Of a stretch of 53,636 nucleotides of DNA, positions 45,473-53,636 are shown piece by piece (the first letter of the stretch is position 1; the number at the start of each line of letters is the position of its first letter). This DNA is from an uncultured Christensenellaceae bacterium. Lineage in GTDB: Bacteria > Bacillota > Clostridia > Christensenellales > UBA3700. Made by a program: the position numbers and the translations under genes. The stretch lies in the NCBI GenBank assembly GCA_944381315.1, contig CALWKR010000046.1:1-53636 (forward strand), read 5' to 3'. Under the pieces are notes generated by a model. It saw only the letters and a program-made list of their open reading frames with translations, was not told where the DNA came from and searched no databases.

Positions 45473-45517
45473 TTATCCACACAATTTTGTGGAGAAGTAC
45501 CCCCATATTGTGGACAA
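45473..45517. other. DnaA-box cluster
   Basis: TTATCCACA (perfect) at 45473-45481 on plus; TTCTCCACA at 45488-45496 and TTGTCCACA at 45509-45517 on minus (each 8 of 9). The first two form an inverted repeat, and an AAAAATTTTT tract lies just downstream. Confidence 0.65.
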
Positions 45518-45594
45518 GTTGCGGAGATATCGCAAAAATTTTTCGCGCCGATCTTGGCTTGCGAGCGCGGCAAAGAGTACACCGTCTCGGCGAT

Positions 45595-45800
45595 TTGTCT
45601 GCGTGTTGCCTTGGTGCGGGATTGCTTGCGGCAGGCGTTGATTGGCAGAGAGCGCGAGATGTTTGCGTGCGGGCAAGCGCGGCAAGACGCATGATGTTGC
45701 AGAGAGTTGTCTGCGCGTTACCCCTGTTCGGCATTGCTCGCGGCAAGCGTTGTGCAGGGCGCGAGCTCTTTGCTTGCGGCAAGAGGCGTAAGTCTGTCGC
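45595..45800 (+). repeat. Decayed repeat with about 112-bp period
   Basis: TTGTCTGCGTGTT at 45595 and TTGTCTGCGCGTT at 45707 open two similar stretches, each with ATTGCT(T/C)GCGGCA and GCGCGAG. Confidence 0.5.
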
Positions 45801-46303
45801 GATCCGTGTTGCCTGAGGAGAAAACTGAGTGCGGAGGAAGGCGTTGCCGGAGGAAGAGCTGCGTTTGACGGTACACGGCGGCCGGCTGCCAAGTTTTTGT
45901 CGTCGCAAGACTTTGCGATGCGGAGATCTTGCATGTCGCGACGACGTCTCCCCTTGATTTTGTTGAAGAATTTGCCGCGCGATCTTTGGGCGCAGTTATA
46001 CCGATGTTGCCGCATCGCGAGGCGCCGAGGTTGTGCGCGAGATCATCGAGGCGCGTCCTTGTGTCTGCCGAGCAAAGCTTTTTCGGTTCGTCGATCTTCG
46101 GCTGCCTGCAATGCAACGGCAAAACTGTCGTCTGGGAACAAGAGCTGTGAGAGATCGACCCGATCGTTTGGAGCGGTCGAGCGCGAAAGCCGTGTCCTAC
46201 AAGCCTTTTTCACATGCAGAGAGCAATGTGCGTCGGAGAAGTTGCCAAAAAGAATAGGTTCGATTCGCCGGCTTTTGCGTGTTGCGCGCGCAATGCGCGG
46301 CTT

Positions 46304-46498
46304 TATTTGAGAAAGTTGCGTTGACGCTGCGATGCTGTTTTGCCAAGTCGTTTCGGGAAGCTCGATGTCGTCGTTCCGCAAAGCGTGCAATTCCGTCAAG
46401 CGCTCTGTTCTGTTTGCGATCGTTGCGCAAGTTCGGCAAGAGTTGCCGCCGCTCTTCGCGAAATATTGCGCTTTCTATTTGAGAAAGTTGCGTTGACG
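46304..46498 (+). repeat. 23-bp exact direct repeat
   Basis: TATTTGAGAAAGTTGCGTTG plus ACG occurs at 46304-46326 and 46476-46498, 172 bases apart. Confidence 0.8.
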
Positions 46499-46918
46499 GT
46501 GCGCGGCATTGAGTTCGCGCTAAGGCTTGTTTGGGCGAGACTTCTGTCATATTGAAAACCAACGGCGCGACGTCGCTCCCTGCTCTTTGCGGCGCCGCAG
46601 TGATGTTTGAAGCCGTTGACAAGGCCGAGAAAAGCAAGTCCGGTGAGGATTCTTGCAAAACATATGATGACAAAAGACGGACTTCGCTCGTCGCCAAGAG
46701 GAGCGTGCTCGGCTCCCCTGCGACCGACGCACAGGCATGGCAGCTTGAAAAGGCTGCAAAAATGTAGAAAACGCCATCAAGCAAAGCAGCGCCGTTGGCG
46801 TGCAAAGTTTGCGACGGCTGCGAAAAGCATAGACGACGGCGCTGTTTGCAGTCGCAAAGCGTGTTCGAGCGCCGCAAGACGGCTCAAAAGCCGTTTGAGG
46901 AGTGTGGAAAACCTCAAT

Positions 46919-46934
46919 TGTTTAACGTGAAACA
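46919..46934 (+). other. parS-like ParB site 2
   Basis: TGTTTAACGTGAAACA matches the parS consensus at 15 of 16. A DnaA-box-like TGTGGAAAA (minus TTTTCCACA, 8 of 9) sits at 46903-46911. Confidence 0.8.
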
Positions 46935-48097
46935 GAGAGCAAAACGATTCACGAATTCCACATAGCCGGCTCGCCATTCTCGGCGGTCAAACGGGAGCCT
47001 CTATGCCCGACGGGCGTCGCGTCGTCCGCGTCGAGCAAAGGTGCGGAGAATGCGGAAATAGCGGCGGCAGTATCAGTCTTCGGCTTGCGGCAAAGCAAGG
47101 CTTGGGTCGGAGCAATAACCGCGCCGAAAAAATCAGTCTGCGCAAAGCCCGAGTTTTCGGGCATTTGTGCTCTGGCCGAACATAAAATCGCTCCCGTGCT
47201 TGCGCGGCAAGTTCGACCGCCTTGTACGATTGCTGTGCATTGCAAAGGCGCTGTGTGAACGGTAAAGACGGAGCTTTTCGGATACGGTGCGGAGCGAATG
47301 TCGGGCTCGGGAGGTATGGCGGAATGATCGCAAGTCGAAGCGCGATACGACAACGCCTGCAACAGACGTCGGAGCGATCGCGGTCGACGATCAAGGGAAG
47401 AAACGAACAAGCCAAAATTCGTCCGTCGTACACGCATAATAAGGGAGTGAGCCGCGAATGCTTGCAAAGGGCTCTGAACGCAATGCAGACATTGGGAAAA
47501 TCGTCAAAGCGACAAAAAGTTGGCAAAGACTTCGGGCGAAAACGAGACGCAAATGTTGAGGATAGCGCGTGCAAAACGAAACGAAAAACAGGCAACATGC
47601 GGAAAAATCGGCTTTCTCGGAAAGTGTACTCCGAAGGAGAGTGATCGCGAAAAGCCCTCGGCGCGGTGCGCAAAAAGTCGGCAACTTCACTTTGCAAACG
47701 CGACGATACGGCGGCGAGGGCAAAAACGCGCCAACGCGCTCGATTTTGAGCAATTGACCTCTAACTCAACGGCAATACAACTCGAGTTGCGGCAAATAGA
47801 GTATACGATATCGAGAAACTATTGAAAGCGGGCAATGCATTGCAAAAACATAATAGTACATTATCAACGCAAATAGAAGAATGAACAGATCGACCGCCAA
47901 AAGATGAACATATGTTTTGATATAAACAATAAGAAAGACATGTATTGATATAGCGCCGCTTGACCGTTGGCTTGTTTTTCAAAACTTGGCGGAGCATCGA
48001 CAGCGCGGCATACTCGCATTACGCTGTACCGAAACGAAAGAATGCTCATAACGTTGTACTAAGCAGAAAACTCTCCTCGTGTATGCCGCTTTTGCCG

Positions 48098-48340
48098 AGG
48101 AAGCGTCTTGCTGTGCGCAAAAAGAAAAGCGTCTCGCAATGCGACAACAGAGCCAAAATTCTCCGGCGGATATTTCGCGGATCGGAAAAGCGGCTTGCAA
48201 TGTGATACCGATCCAAAAACTTTTCTTGTGTTTGTGTCGCGGGCCAAAACGCTTCTCGGAGTGCGAAACGGAGTGAAAAGACGCCTCGCAATACGATCAA
48301 GGAAGGAAAAAGTCTATTGAATGCGACACGAAGACGAAAA
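48098..48340 (+). repeat. Decayed tandem repeat, about 30-bp period
   Basis: Related words such as AAAAGCGTCTCGCAATGCGA begin at 48125, 48186, 48246, 48276 and 48307. Spacings of 61, 60, 30 and 31 are multiples of about 30, with weaker copies between. Confidence 0.6.
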
Positions 48341-48714
48341 GGAACATCGAGATTGTTAAGAAAAATCACTCGATAAGAGGTACGGCCGGAAAGACCCGCG
48401 TCGCAATTGCATTAAAGGATCGAACTCTTTCCCGGCGATCGAGTTACACAGGACAAAAACGTCCTCAAAAAGCCAAAATAGCGGAAAACAGCATCGAAGT
48501 TGCGTTTCAGACGCGCGACGAGCCGCAAAATTGCGATATAGGATACAAAGACAGCGAAGTCGCGCATTGCCGGAAACACGTCTCGCAAGAATTGCGGAGG
48601 AAATTAAAGCCGTAAGGCGATGGAATGACGGCGGTAATGAGAAAGCGACAACGCAAAAACAAAGCGATTCGTGTGTGTTGAGCATTGCCGTAGATATTTT
48701 GCCGTATTTGCAAA

Positions 48715-48730
48715 TGTTTCGCGTGAAACA
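48715..48730 (+). other. parS-like ParB site 3
   Basis: TGTTTCGCGTGAAACA matches the parS consensus at 15 of 16. Confidence 0.8.
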
Positions 48731-49041
48731 GTCGAAAAAGCAAATATTTGCACGAAAAATGCGGAGTATAGCCGTATTTGCAGATAGCTCGCCGATCGAA
48801 GGACTGCTCTCTTGGCTATGTAACGCAGATCGCATTGCTATTTACTTTTCACGTTCGTTGTTGTGCGTGCAGAAAAAATACGGCGAATCTCGCAAAATTG
48901 ACAGAAAACACTGCAAAAGAGAGCAATTCTTGCCCACAAGGCTGTGCTGTTGATCGTGTTCTTTGTCGGAATGCTGCAAATGCGGACGTTGGAGAGCCGA
49001 AACAACGGCGCTTTTTGCTACGTCGTTACTTGCTGTCGGTC

Positions 49042-49221
49042 AAAGCTTTGTTACCGTGTTGCATTTTACTGTCGTGTAAGGCTTTGTTACAGAGTTGTGC
49101 CTTGTTGCTGCGTAATGTCTTGTTGCAGTGTTATATCTTGCTGCCAAGCAAAGTTTTGTTGCAGAGTTGCGTTTTACTGTCGAGTAAAGCTTTGTTGTTA
49201 ATGCCTTGTTGCCAAGTTGCG
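49042..49221 (+). repeat. 36-bp tandem repeat array
   Basis: Four full units start at 49042, 49078, 49114 and 49150, and a diverged fifth at 49186. Each opens AA(A/T/G)G(C/T)(T/C)TTGTT. The period is exactly 36 bases. There are no unique spacers, so it is not a CRISPR array. Frames across it give only Cys/Leu-rich peptides. Confidence 0.8.
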
Positions 49222-49651
49222 CGTGTTTGCTCTGCAAAACAACTCGCGAAGAGAAGTTTTTTGCTGTTTGGAAAGGCGATCGGCTTGCGCAGTCGTTTCG
49301 ACAAAAGAGATGTGCTCCCCTGCTTGCGTTATTGTTGATGACTGTGTGTTTGTGGAGTGATTTTTGTCGCAAAGGCTCACATTGACTTGGGGCGCCCAAG
49401 GCAAATGCGTCTGTTCCGGTCGACGTCTTCGCGCGATATCCCTATGATGTGTTCAAAGCAATGCGACGCGTTGCCAAAAGCGGTTGCGCGGCAAAAGATC
49501 TTTTGTCATTATTTCTCCGCGCAACTTTTTGTGTTGCCATGTTTTGTTTTTGTGTTCGGCTATTCGCGGTGCGGCATAGGCGTGTTTTTCGTGCGTTTCA
49601 ACAGTTTGCCCTCTGTCGAACGCGTTGTTGTCCTCTGATCGCCGATTTCAA

Positions 49652-49667
49652 TGTTTCACGAGTAACA
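49652..49667 (+). other. parS-like ParB site 4
   Basis: TGTTTCACGAGTAACA matches the parS consensus at 14 of 16. Confidence 0.6.
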
Positions 49668-49817
49668 TTTTGTCGACAAATAGCCTAAATACGGCTGAAA
49701 CGACCTTGATTTACCCAATTTAAGCAACATATCGTGTAAAAGTGTGTATCAAAAATTTTTACAAAAATGCTTCGTCTCACGCCCTCGGAATGCCCTCCGC
49801 GAAGATTTTTCGGCGGT

Positions 49818-49840
49818 TGTTTCACGCTTTTTGTGAAACA
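49818..49840. other. Split parS half-sites forming a hairpin
   Basis: TGTTTCAC and GTGAAACA are perfect parS halves separated by GCTTTTT. The spacing is wrong for normal ParB binding; it may be a decayed site or a hairpin. Confidence 0.5.
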
Positions 49841-49930
49841 TTTATAAAAGTGCATTATGACTTGCTTTCGCGCGCCGTTGCCGTTTTGCGTCTGCGCTCG
49901 CGTTGGCTTTTCTTTTTGCTCTATCTGTTG

Positions 49931-49936
49931 TATAAT
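49931..49936 (+). promoter_or_regulatory. -10 box of the methyltransferase gene
   Basis: TATAAT with a poor -35. The leader is about 12 bases and includes GGGAGA. Confidence 0.5.
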
Positions 49937-49954
49937 GTGATCGGGAGACATTGT

Positions 49955-50815
49955 ATGGACGACAAGATCGAAGAGATAAAGCAGGATCTGCTGCAATCAT
50001 TCAAGTTTTATGCGGTCGGCGACGGACACTCGATCGTTCGCCACATTCGAGACTTGCGCAACAATTCCAAGCCCAATCCCGAGAGGCAGTTTGTTGCGGA
50101 CGGGATATGGCTCAACAAGTTGCTCGACGACGCGTCGCTTCGTCTGCGTGCGGTGCTGCTCTGCCCCGATCTTATCCGCACTGCCGAAGTTGCATCGCTT
50201 GCGCGCCGATTGTGCGAAAAATGCGATCAGCGGTTCACCGTCAGCGAGAGAGTCTTCGCGAAGATCTCGGAGAAAGAGCGCCCCGACGGTATTCTTTCGG
50301 TCGCCTATCTGCCGCATTATGAGCTGAGCGATCTTGCTCTTGACGACAAGAGCGTCGTCTTGGTGCTTGACGGCGTCGAGATCCCCGGCAATGTCGGCAC
50401 GATGATGCGAGTCGCGGACGGCGCGGGCGTCGACGCGGTGTTCATCTGCAATCGCAAAGCGCGCATGACTCACCCCAAGCTCATCCAAGCCAGCATGGGC
50501 AGCTTGTTTTCGCTGCCGTTTGTCGAGTTTGACGATTTTGCGGACTGCGGCGCGCAGCTGCAACGTCTCGGCTTTGATATCTATCTGACCGACAGCCGCG
50601 CCGAGACCGCCTATTATGACTATCCGTACGGCAGGCGCACCGCTTTTGTCATGGGCAGCGAGCGTTACGGCATATCGCGAGGGTGGTACGATCTTGACGT
50701 AAAGTTGGTGTCGATCCCGATGTTCGGCAAGTGCGATTCGCTCAACGTCGGCGTGGCGGCGACCGTTGTCTGCTATGAGGCGAGCTTGAAGAACAAGGGC
50801 ATGATCAAGCGCTGA
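49955..50815 (+). CDS. SpoU/TrmH-family RNA 2'-O-methyltransferase
   Basis: A 286-residue SPOUT enzyme. The C-terminal knot has motif 1 LVLDGVEIPGNVGTMMRVADGAGVDAV, motif 2 AFVMGSERYGISRGWYD and motif 3 VSIPMFGKCDSLNVGVAATVVCYE. An N-terminal substrate-binding region (about 1-120) contains the L30e-like fold. It methylates ribose in rRNA or tRNA with SAM; the target is not readable. CGGGAGACATTGT precedes the ATG at 49955. It is the only gene in a 9-kb stretch. Confidence 0.88.
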   Translation: MDDKIEEIKQDLLQSFKFYAVGDGHSIVRHIRDLRNNSKPNPERQFVADGIWLNKLLDDASLRLRAVLLCPDLIRTAEVASLARRLCEKCDQRFTVSERVFAKISEKERPDGILSVAYLPHYELSDLALDDKSVVLVLDGVEIPGNVGTMMRVADGAGVDAVFICNRKARMTHPKLIQASMGSLFSLPFVEFDDFADCGAQLQRLGFDIYLTDSRAETAYYDYPYGRRTAFVMGSERYGISRGWYDLDVKLVSIPMFGKCDSLNVGVAATVVCYEASLKNKGMIKR

Positions 50816-51614
50816 GCCTTTTGCCTGAAAATGTTCTGCAAGAAAGGCTTGACGACTTGCCGAACATACAAGTTTTTGCCATGCTCAAAAGTTTGCCGAA
50901 ACATAACGAATCTTTTGCCGATCAAGGATGATCTCGGGCAAAAATATCTCCACAATCGAACAGCGCTTTTGCCAAACAAAGATAATTTCGGGCAAAACTA
51001 TCGCCGCGACCTAACAGCGTTTTGCCGAAAAGGATAATTGCGCGAAAAGTCATTGCCGGGACCGATCTGCTTGCTTTCGGTCGGCAAGTTTCGTTGCAGG
51101 CGAAAGACGTCATCGCTGCCGAAAGATCGCCGCAACAGAACGACTTTTTCAAAAATGCTCATCGCAGTCGAAGGGATCTGTATCGGAGAAATTCTTGCCG
51201 CAATTGGGCGGCTCTATCTCAACAAAAAGGCAATTTTAACAAAAGACTATGCCGCAAAAGCTCTACCGTCGGCGAAAGACGTGATCGCGGCAGAAAGTTT
51301 TGCCTCAAATTATTGGCTTTGTCCCGTCAAAATATTGCTTTGATCGAAATGCTTTGGCGGTTTCCTAAAATCTTCGCTGTCGGCGAAAGACGCTATCTAT
51401 GCCGAAAACTCTTGCCGCGGTTAAAGAACATTATCTCATTCAAAAGGTTGCAGCGATCGAACGCTCTGTCTTGGCGCGATCATCGCGGATATCGGCGCGT
51501 ATCGGCTTTGGATGATCCCTCGCCGACGGCGTCAGAATAGTCAGACGGTTTTCTCATCGTGTGCGAAGCAATGGGAGCAGGGCGAAGATCGGCGAAGAGC
51601 AGTGCAGACCGCGC
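50816..51614. other. Gene-free interval of decayed repeats
   Basis: No supported gene. A 53-54-bp tandem unit begins at 50913, 50967 and 51020. GGCGAAAGACG recurs near 51100, 51270 and 51382. Confidence 0.45.
50913..51072 (+). repeat. 54-bp tandem repeat
   Basis: Units at 50913, 50967 and 51020 open TTTTGCC, then AAGGATGATCTCGGGCAAAA or a close variant, then CTCCACAATCGAACAGCGC in the first. Because 54 is divisible by three, frames translate to 18-residue repeats, but no ribosome site is present. Confidence 0.65.
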
Positions 51615-51644
51615 GAAAAGACGCGCCGATCGAGGCGCGTTTTG
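51615..51644. terminator. Hairpin downstream of yabQ
   Basis: ACGCGCC / GGCGCGT with 6-base loop; TTTT on the plus side and CTTTTC on the minus side, about 35 bases past the yabQ stop. Confidence 0.55.
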
Positions 51645-51675
51645 CCGGCTGTCTCGGGGCGACGGCAGGTATTCG

Positions 51676-52029
51676 CTATTTCAGCAACCGCGAAACAGCG
51701 AGCCGTATCGTCTTGTTGGCTTTCAACGAGGCTATGAATTTGCGGCGCAGCGCGGACAAATGTTTTTTGAGCGCAAGATAGCCGGCAATGCCCCCGGCAA
51801 GGCAGAAAACGATGTACGAAAGGCGAAGTTCTCCGCCGCACAATTCCGACAGGACGACAAAGAACAGGCAACCCGGCAGCGACGTTGCGGCGAAGTCGAG
51901 CAAGGCTCCGACAAAGAGCTTTTTCTTGGTCTTTCGCTCAAACGAGACGGCGGCGAGACAGGCTCCGCAGAGTGCGCCGACGGCGCAAAAAGCCGCGATG
52001 ACGCACAAGCCGAAGACGGAGTTCGTCAT
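51676..52029 (-). CDS. yabQ: Spore cortex biosynthesis protein YabQ-like
   Basis: A 117-residue membrane protein with three or four hydrophobic segments. ALLDFAATSLPGCLFFVVLSELCGGELRLSYIVFCLAGGIAGYLAL follows the YabQ pattern of a D followed by a membrane segment and a G-E-x-R-x-Y/F loop. In Bacillus YabQ is in the outer forespore membrane and needed for cortex formation. It overlaps yabP by four bases. The identification rests on this motif and the yabP neighbour. No DivIC gene follows, as it often does. Confidence 0.7.
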   Translation of the reverse strand: MTNSVFGLCVIAAFCAVGALCGACLAAVSFERKTKKKLFVGALLDFAATSLPGCLFFVVLSELCGGELRLSYIVFCLAGGIAGYLALKKHLSALRRKFIASLKANKTIRLAVSRLLK

Positions 52030-52316
52030 TTGAACAGCCGCGAAAGCACGCCTTTGACGTCGGGAGAAGAGGACAGTTTCAGGCTGCGGACGGAGCCGAC
52101 GATCGTGGCGGTGCCGGCGTCGGAATCGAATGCGTCCACGCGCATCCCTTCGCCTTCGACGGACAGGGTGGAGTTGTCCAAGGCGACGGAGATCTTTTTG
52201 TCGTCCGAGCCGATCAGGGAAGAGACTCCCTCGAGTTTGAGCGATCTGCCGAAGATCAATTCCGCTTTGGGGGCGGGCGCGGCGGCAGTCCGCGCGCTTT
52301 TTTCGTTTTGTTGCAT
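52026..52316 (-). CDS. yabP: Sporulation protein YabP
   Basis: A 96-residue YabP/YqfC-family protein. The core LKLEGVSSLIGSDDKKISVALDNSTLSVEGEGMRVDAFDSDAG matches the family order of GV-x-F/L, an acidic strand and the hallmark I/V-x-G-E-G-L/M. GAGGTGTC precedes the ATG at 52316. An N-terminal extension (QQNEKSARTAAAPAPKAE) is likely flexible. It is co-transcribed with yabQ; both belong to the sigma-E sporulation group in other species. Confidence 0.8.
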   Translation of the reverse strand: MQQNEKSARTAAAPAPKAELIFGRSLKLEGVSSLIGSDDKKISVALDNSTLSVEGEGMRVDAFDSDAGTATIVGSVRSLKLSSSPDVKGVLSRLFK

Positions 52317-52348
52317 AGACACCTCTGCATAGTTTATTGCCACTTGCC

Positions 52349-52486
52349 GTCGGATATACCCGTGCGGCGCTAAAATCTCTCGCAAGGACGAAGACAAGAT
52401 CCTCGATCCGACAGGCGGACGGATATATCCGTGCGGCGCAAAGATCTCTCAGATCGGACTTTTGCGGCGGAGGCAAAAAGTGCGTT
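52349..52486 (+). repeat. 69-bp direct repeat
   Basis: Units at 52349 and 52418 share GGATATA(C/T)CCGTGCGGCGC and an AATCTCTC-type block in the first 36 bases, then diverge. Confidence 0.65.
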
Positions 52487-52767
52487 TTGCAAACACGGGC
52501 ACCTAATTTTTGCAAAGCATAGGCAAGCTGTTGCGGAGAGAGAAGAGGGGCGAAGAACAGGCCGAGCAGTTCGAAGCGATGCCGACGTTTGGCGCAAGCG
52601 AAAAGATCGCGCCTCAAAAGACGAGACAGCGATCTGCGACAAAGGACGGACGGGATAGCCGGCGGCAAGATCGAGATCGGGCGTTTTTGCAAAATCGGCA
52701 ACAAAGCGCAATGTGCGCCGAGACGAGATACGCAAAGCACGAAGCGGCGCTTGTCGAAAATCTGCAA

Positions 52768-52977
52768 GCGCAAGCAAGAGAGATCGGAGCGGTGCAAGCG
52801 GCGTCTGCAAGAAGGGGGATAGGCGGGAAGAGAAGGAGATAGATCGCAAAGAGCGAAAAGTCAAAAGGGCGGCGCAAAGCTCGGAGCGGAGACCCCAAAG
52901 CGAGCGAGCGCAAGCAAGAGAGATCGAAGCGGCGCAAGCGGCGTTTGCAAGAAACGGGATAGAGAGGAAGCAAGGCG
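52768..52977 (+). repeat. 70-bp direct repeat, 140-bp period
   Basis: Copies start at 52768 and 52908 with GCGCAAGCAAGAGAGATCG and stay similar for about 70 bases, through GCAAGCGGCGT.TGCAAGAA and GGGATAG. Confidence 0.75.
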
Positions 52978-53140
52978 GGAGAGAAAAGTCTGCGCAAAAG
53001 ACAAGATAAGAGAGCCGAAGCCGCCGAGCAAGCGCAAAGCAAGAGCTCGGCGGCGGACCGCAGGGCATTCGCGGTGCGAAAAAGCAAATATGGAATAAAA
53101 ATTTATATTAAAATAAATGCGAAATTGTGCAAAAAAATGA

Positions 53141-53169
53141 TTGACATTGTCCGTCCGTAACGATAGAAT
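53141..53169 (+). promoter_or_regulatory. rpsL promoter
   Basis: TTGACA, 17 bases, TAGAAT. The leader is about 88 bases and ends with AGGAGGT. Confidence 0.8.
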
Positions 53170-53263
53170 ATAGTGTGCGTGCGCGAAAAGCGCCGCATTT
53201 GGTATGAGAAATCCCCCAAAGGATGACTTGTCCGACAAATAAATACAGGAGGTAAACGGTCAG

Positions 53264-53636
53264 ATGCCAACAATCAATCAGTTGATCAGACAAGGACGTG
53301 AAAAGCAGGTCAAGAAGAGCACCACGCCGATCATGCAGAGCTGCCCTCAGAAGAGAGGAGTGTGCCTCAACGTGACGACGACCTCTCCGAAAAAGCCTAA
53401 TTCCGCGTTGCGTAAGATCGCGAGGGTAAGGCTTGTGAACGGTATGGAAGGTACGATCTACATTCCCGGGATCGGTCACAACTTGCAGGAACACAGCGTC
53501 GTCCTGATTAGAGGTGGTAGAGTAAGAGACCTGCCGGGCGTCCGTTATCACATCATTCGCGGAACGCTGGACTGTGCAGGCGTAGCTAAGCGTATGCAAG
53601 CGAGATCTAAATATGGCGCGAAGAAGCCCAAGAAGT
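53264..53636 (+). CDS. rpsL: 30S ribosomal protein S12 (3' end cut by window)
   Basis: 124 codons of S12 are visible, running to the window edge with no stop. The opening [14 protein letters not shown], the decoding-centre loop [14 protein letters not shown] and the [12 protein letters not shown] segment are intact. The conserved Lys residues changed in streptomycin resistance are wild type. AGGAGGT precedes the ATG by 10 bases. It would normally be followed by rpsG, fusA and tuf. Confidence 0.98.
   Translation, partial: MPTINQLIRQGREKQVKKSTTPIMQSCPQKRGVCLNVTTTSPKKPNSALRKIARVRLVNGMEGTIYIPGIGHNLQEHSVVLIRGGRVRDLPGVRYHIIRGTLDCAGVAKRMQARSKYGAKKPKK

Larger units (their letters stand above)
43085..49930. 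other. 6.8-kb gene-free, repeat-rich region; putative centromere/origin locus
   Basis: No frame here combines a ribosome site, a recognisable family and a plausible composition. The longer frames are Arg/Ser/Ala-rich or Cys-rich translations of repeats. It contains four parS-like sites, a DnaA-box cluster and several decayed tandem repeats, listed separately. It separates leftward rpmH from the rightward methyltransferase gene. Functional reading as an origin-proximal centromere is inferred. Confidence 0.6.
52317..53140. other. Gene-free interval with purine-rich repeats upstream of rpsL
   Basis: No supported gene. The plus strand is strongly purine-rich from about 52540 to 53000. Repeat families are listed separately. 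Confidence 0.45.

Noticed and set aside
46201..46216. Further parS-like TTTTTCACATGCAGAG
   Set aside because: Only about 10 of 16 positions match, within chance expectation.
48944..49201. Cys-rich small repeat protein over the 36-bp array
   Set aside because: Two frames translate the repeat equally well and neither has a ribosome site; a tandem DNA repeat explains it.
49042..49221. CRISPR array
   Set aside because: Units abut directly with no unique spacers, and no cas genes are present.
50831..51037. 68-residue protein with 18-residue repeats
   Set aside because: Arises because the 54-bp repeat is divisible by three; no ribosome site or conserved fold.

Overview
This window looks like the chromosomal origin region of a spore-forming, GC-rich member of the Bacillota (Clostridia-like). 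The evidence is dnaA, dnaN, recF, gyrA, gyrB, parB, rsmG, mnmG, mnmE, jag, yidC, yidD, rnpA and rpmH together, plus sporulation genes: a Spo0A-type regulator, YyaC, a BofA-like protein, and YabP and YabQ. Many promoters are close to the SigA consensus with 17-base spacers. No more precise taxon can be read from the sequence.

Layout. 1-6.4 kb: tRNA-Ser, an unusual Spo0A-like regulator, thioredoxin reductase with an HD hydrolase, a 148-residue unknown, a large anchored phosphoesterase/beta-propeller protein and a remnant of a repeat surface protein. 6.5-11.0 kb: a glycerol operon (anaerobic glycerol-3-phosphate dehydrogenase, FAD oxidoreductase, DUF1667, glycerol kinase). 11.3-15.9 kb: a membrane-anchored ectodomain protein directly followed by leuC-leuD-leuB. 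15.9-20.6 kb: YyaC, CvpA-like, BofA-like, an acyltransferase/DUF6320 pair and a ROK glucokinase. 20.9-25.4 kb: gyrB-gyrA. 25.8-27.7 kb: a low-GC two-gene RloA/RloB (AbiL-type) defence-like insertion. 27.8-33.3 kb: a DUF21/CBS transporter-like protein, then recF, dnaA, dnaN with a candidate oriC. 33.4-43 kb: DUF6440, parB, rsmG-mnmG, mnmE-GNAT, and rpmH-rnpA-yidD-yidC-jag. 43.1-49.9 kb: almost 7 kb with no believable gene. 50-53.6 kb: an RNA methyltransferase, yabPQ and the start of rpsL.

The most striking part is the gene-free stretch at 43.1-49.9 kb. It holds four sites matching the ParB-binding parS consensus at 14-15 of 16 positions, a tight cluster of DnaA boxes including a perfect TTATCCACA, and several families of decayed tandem repeats (units of about 30, 36 and 66-69 bases). 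Housekeeping genes to its left (rpmH to parB, gyrBA) mostly run leftward, and the methyltransferase and rpsL to its right run rightward. I read it as an origin-proximal centromere, possibly containing or sharing the replication origin, served by the parB gene at 34.3-35.1 kb, which has no parA beside it.

A second recurrent feature is leaderless transcription. dnaA, recF, the acyltransferase gene, the leu-linked membrane protein gene and probably yyaC have a -10 box ending 6-7 bases before the ATG and no Shine-Dalgarno sequence. Other genes in the window have clear Shine-Dalgarno sites.
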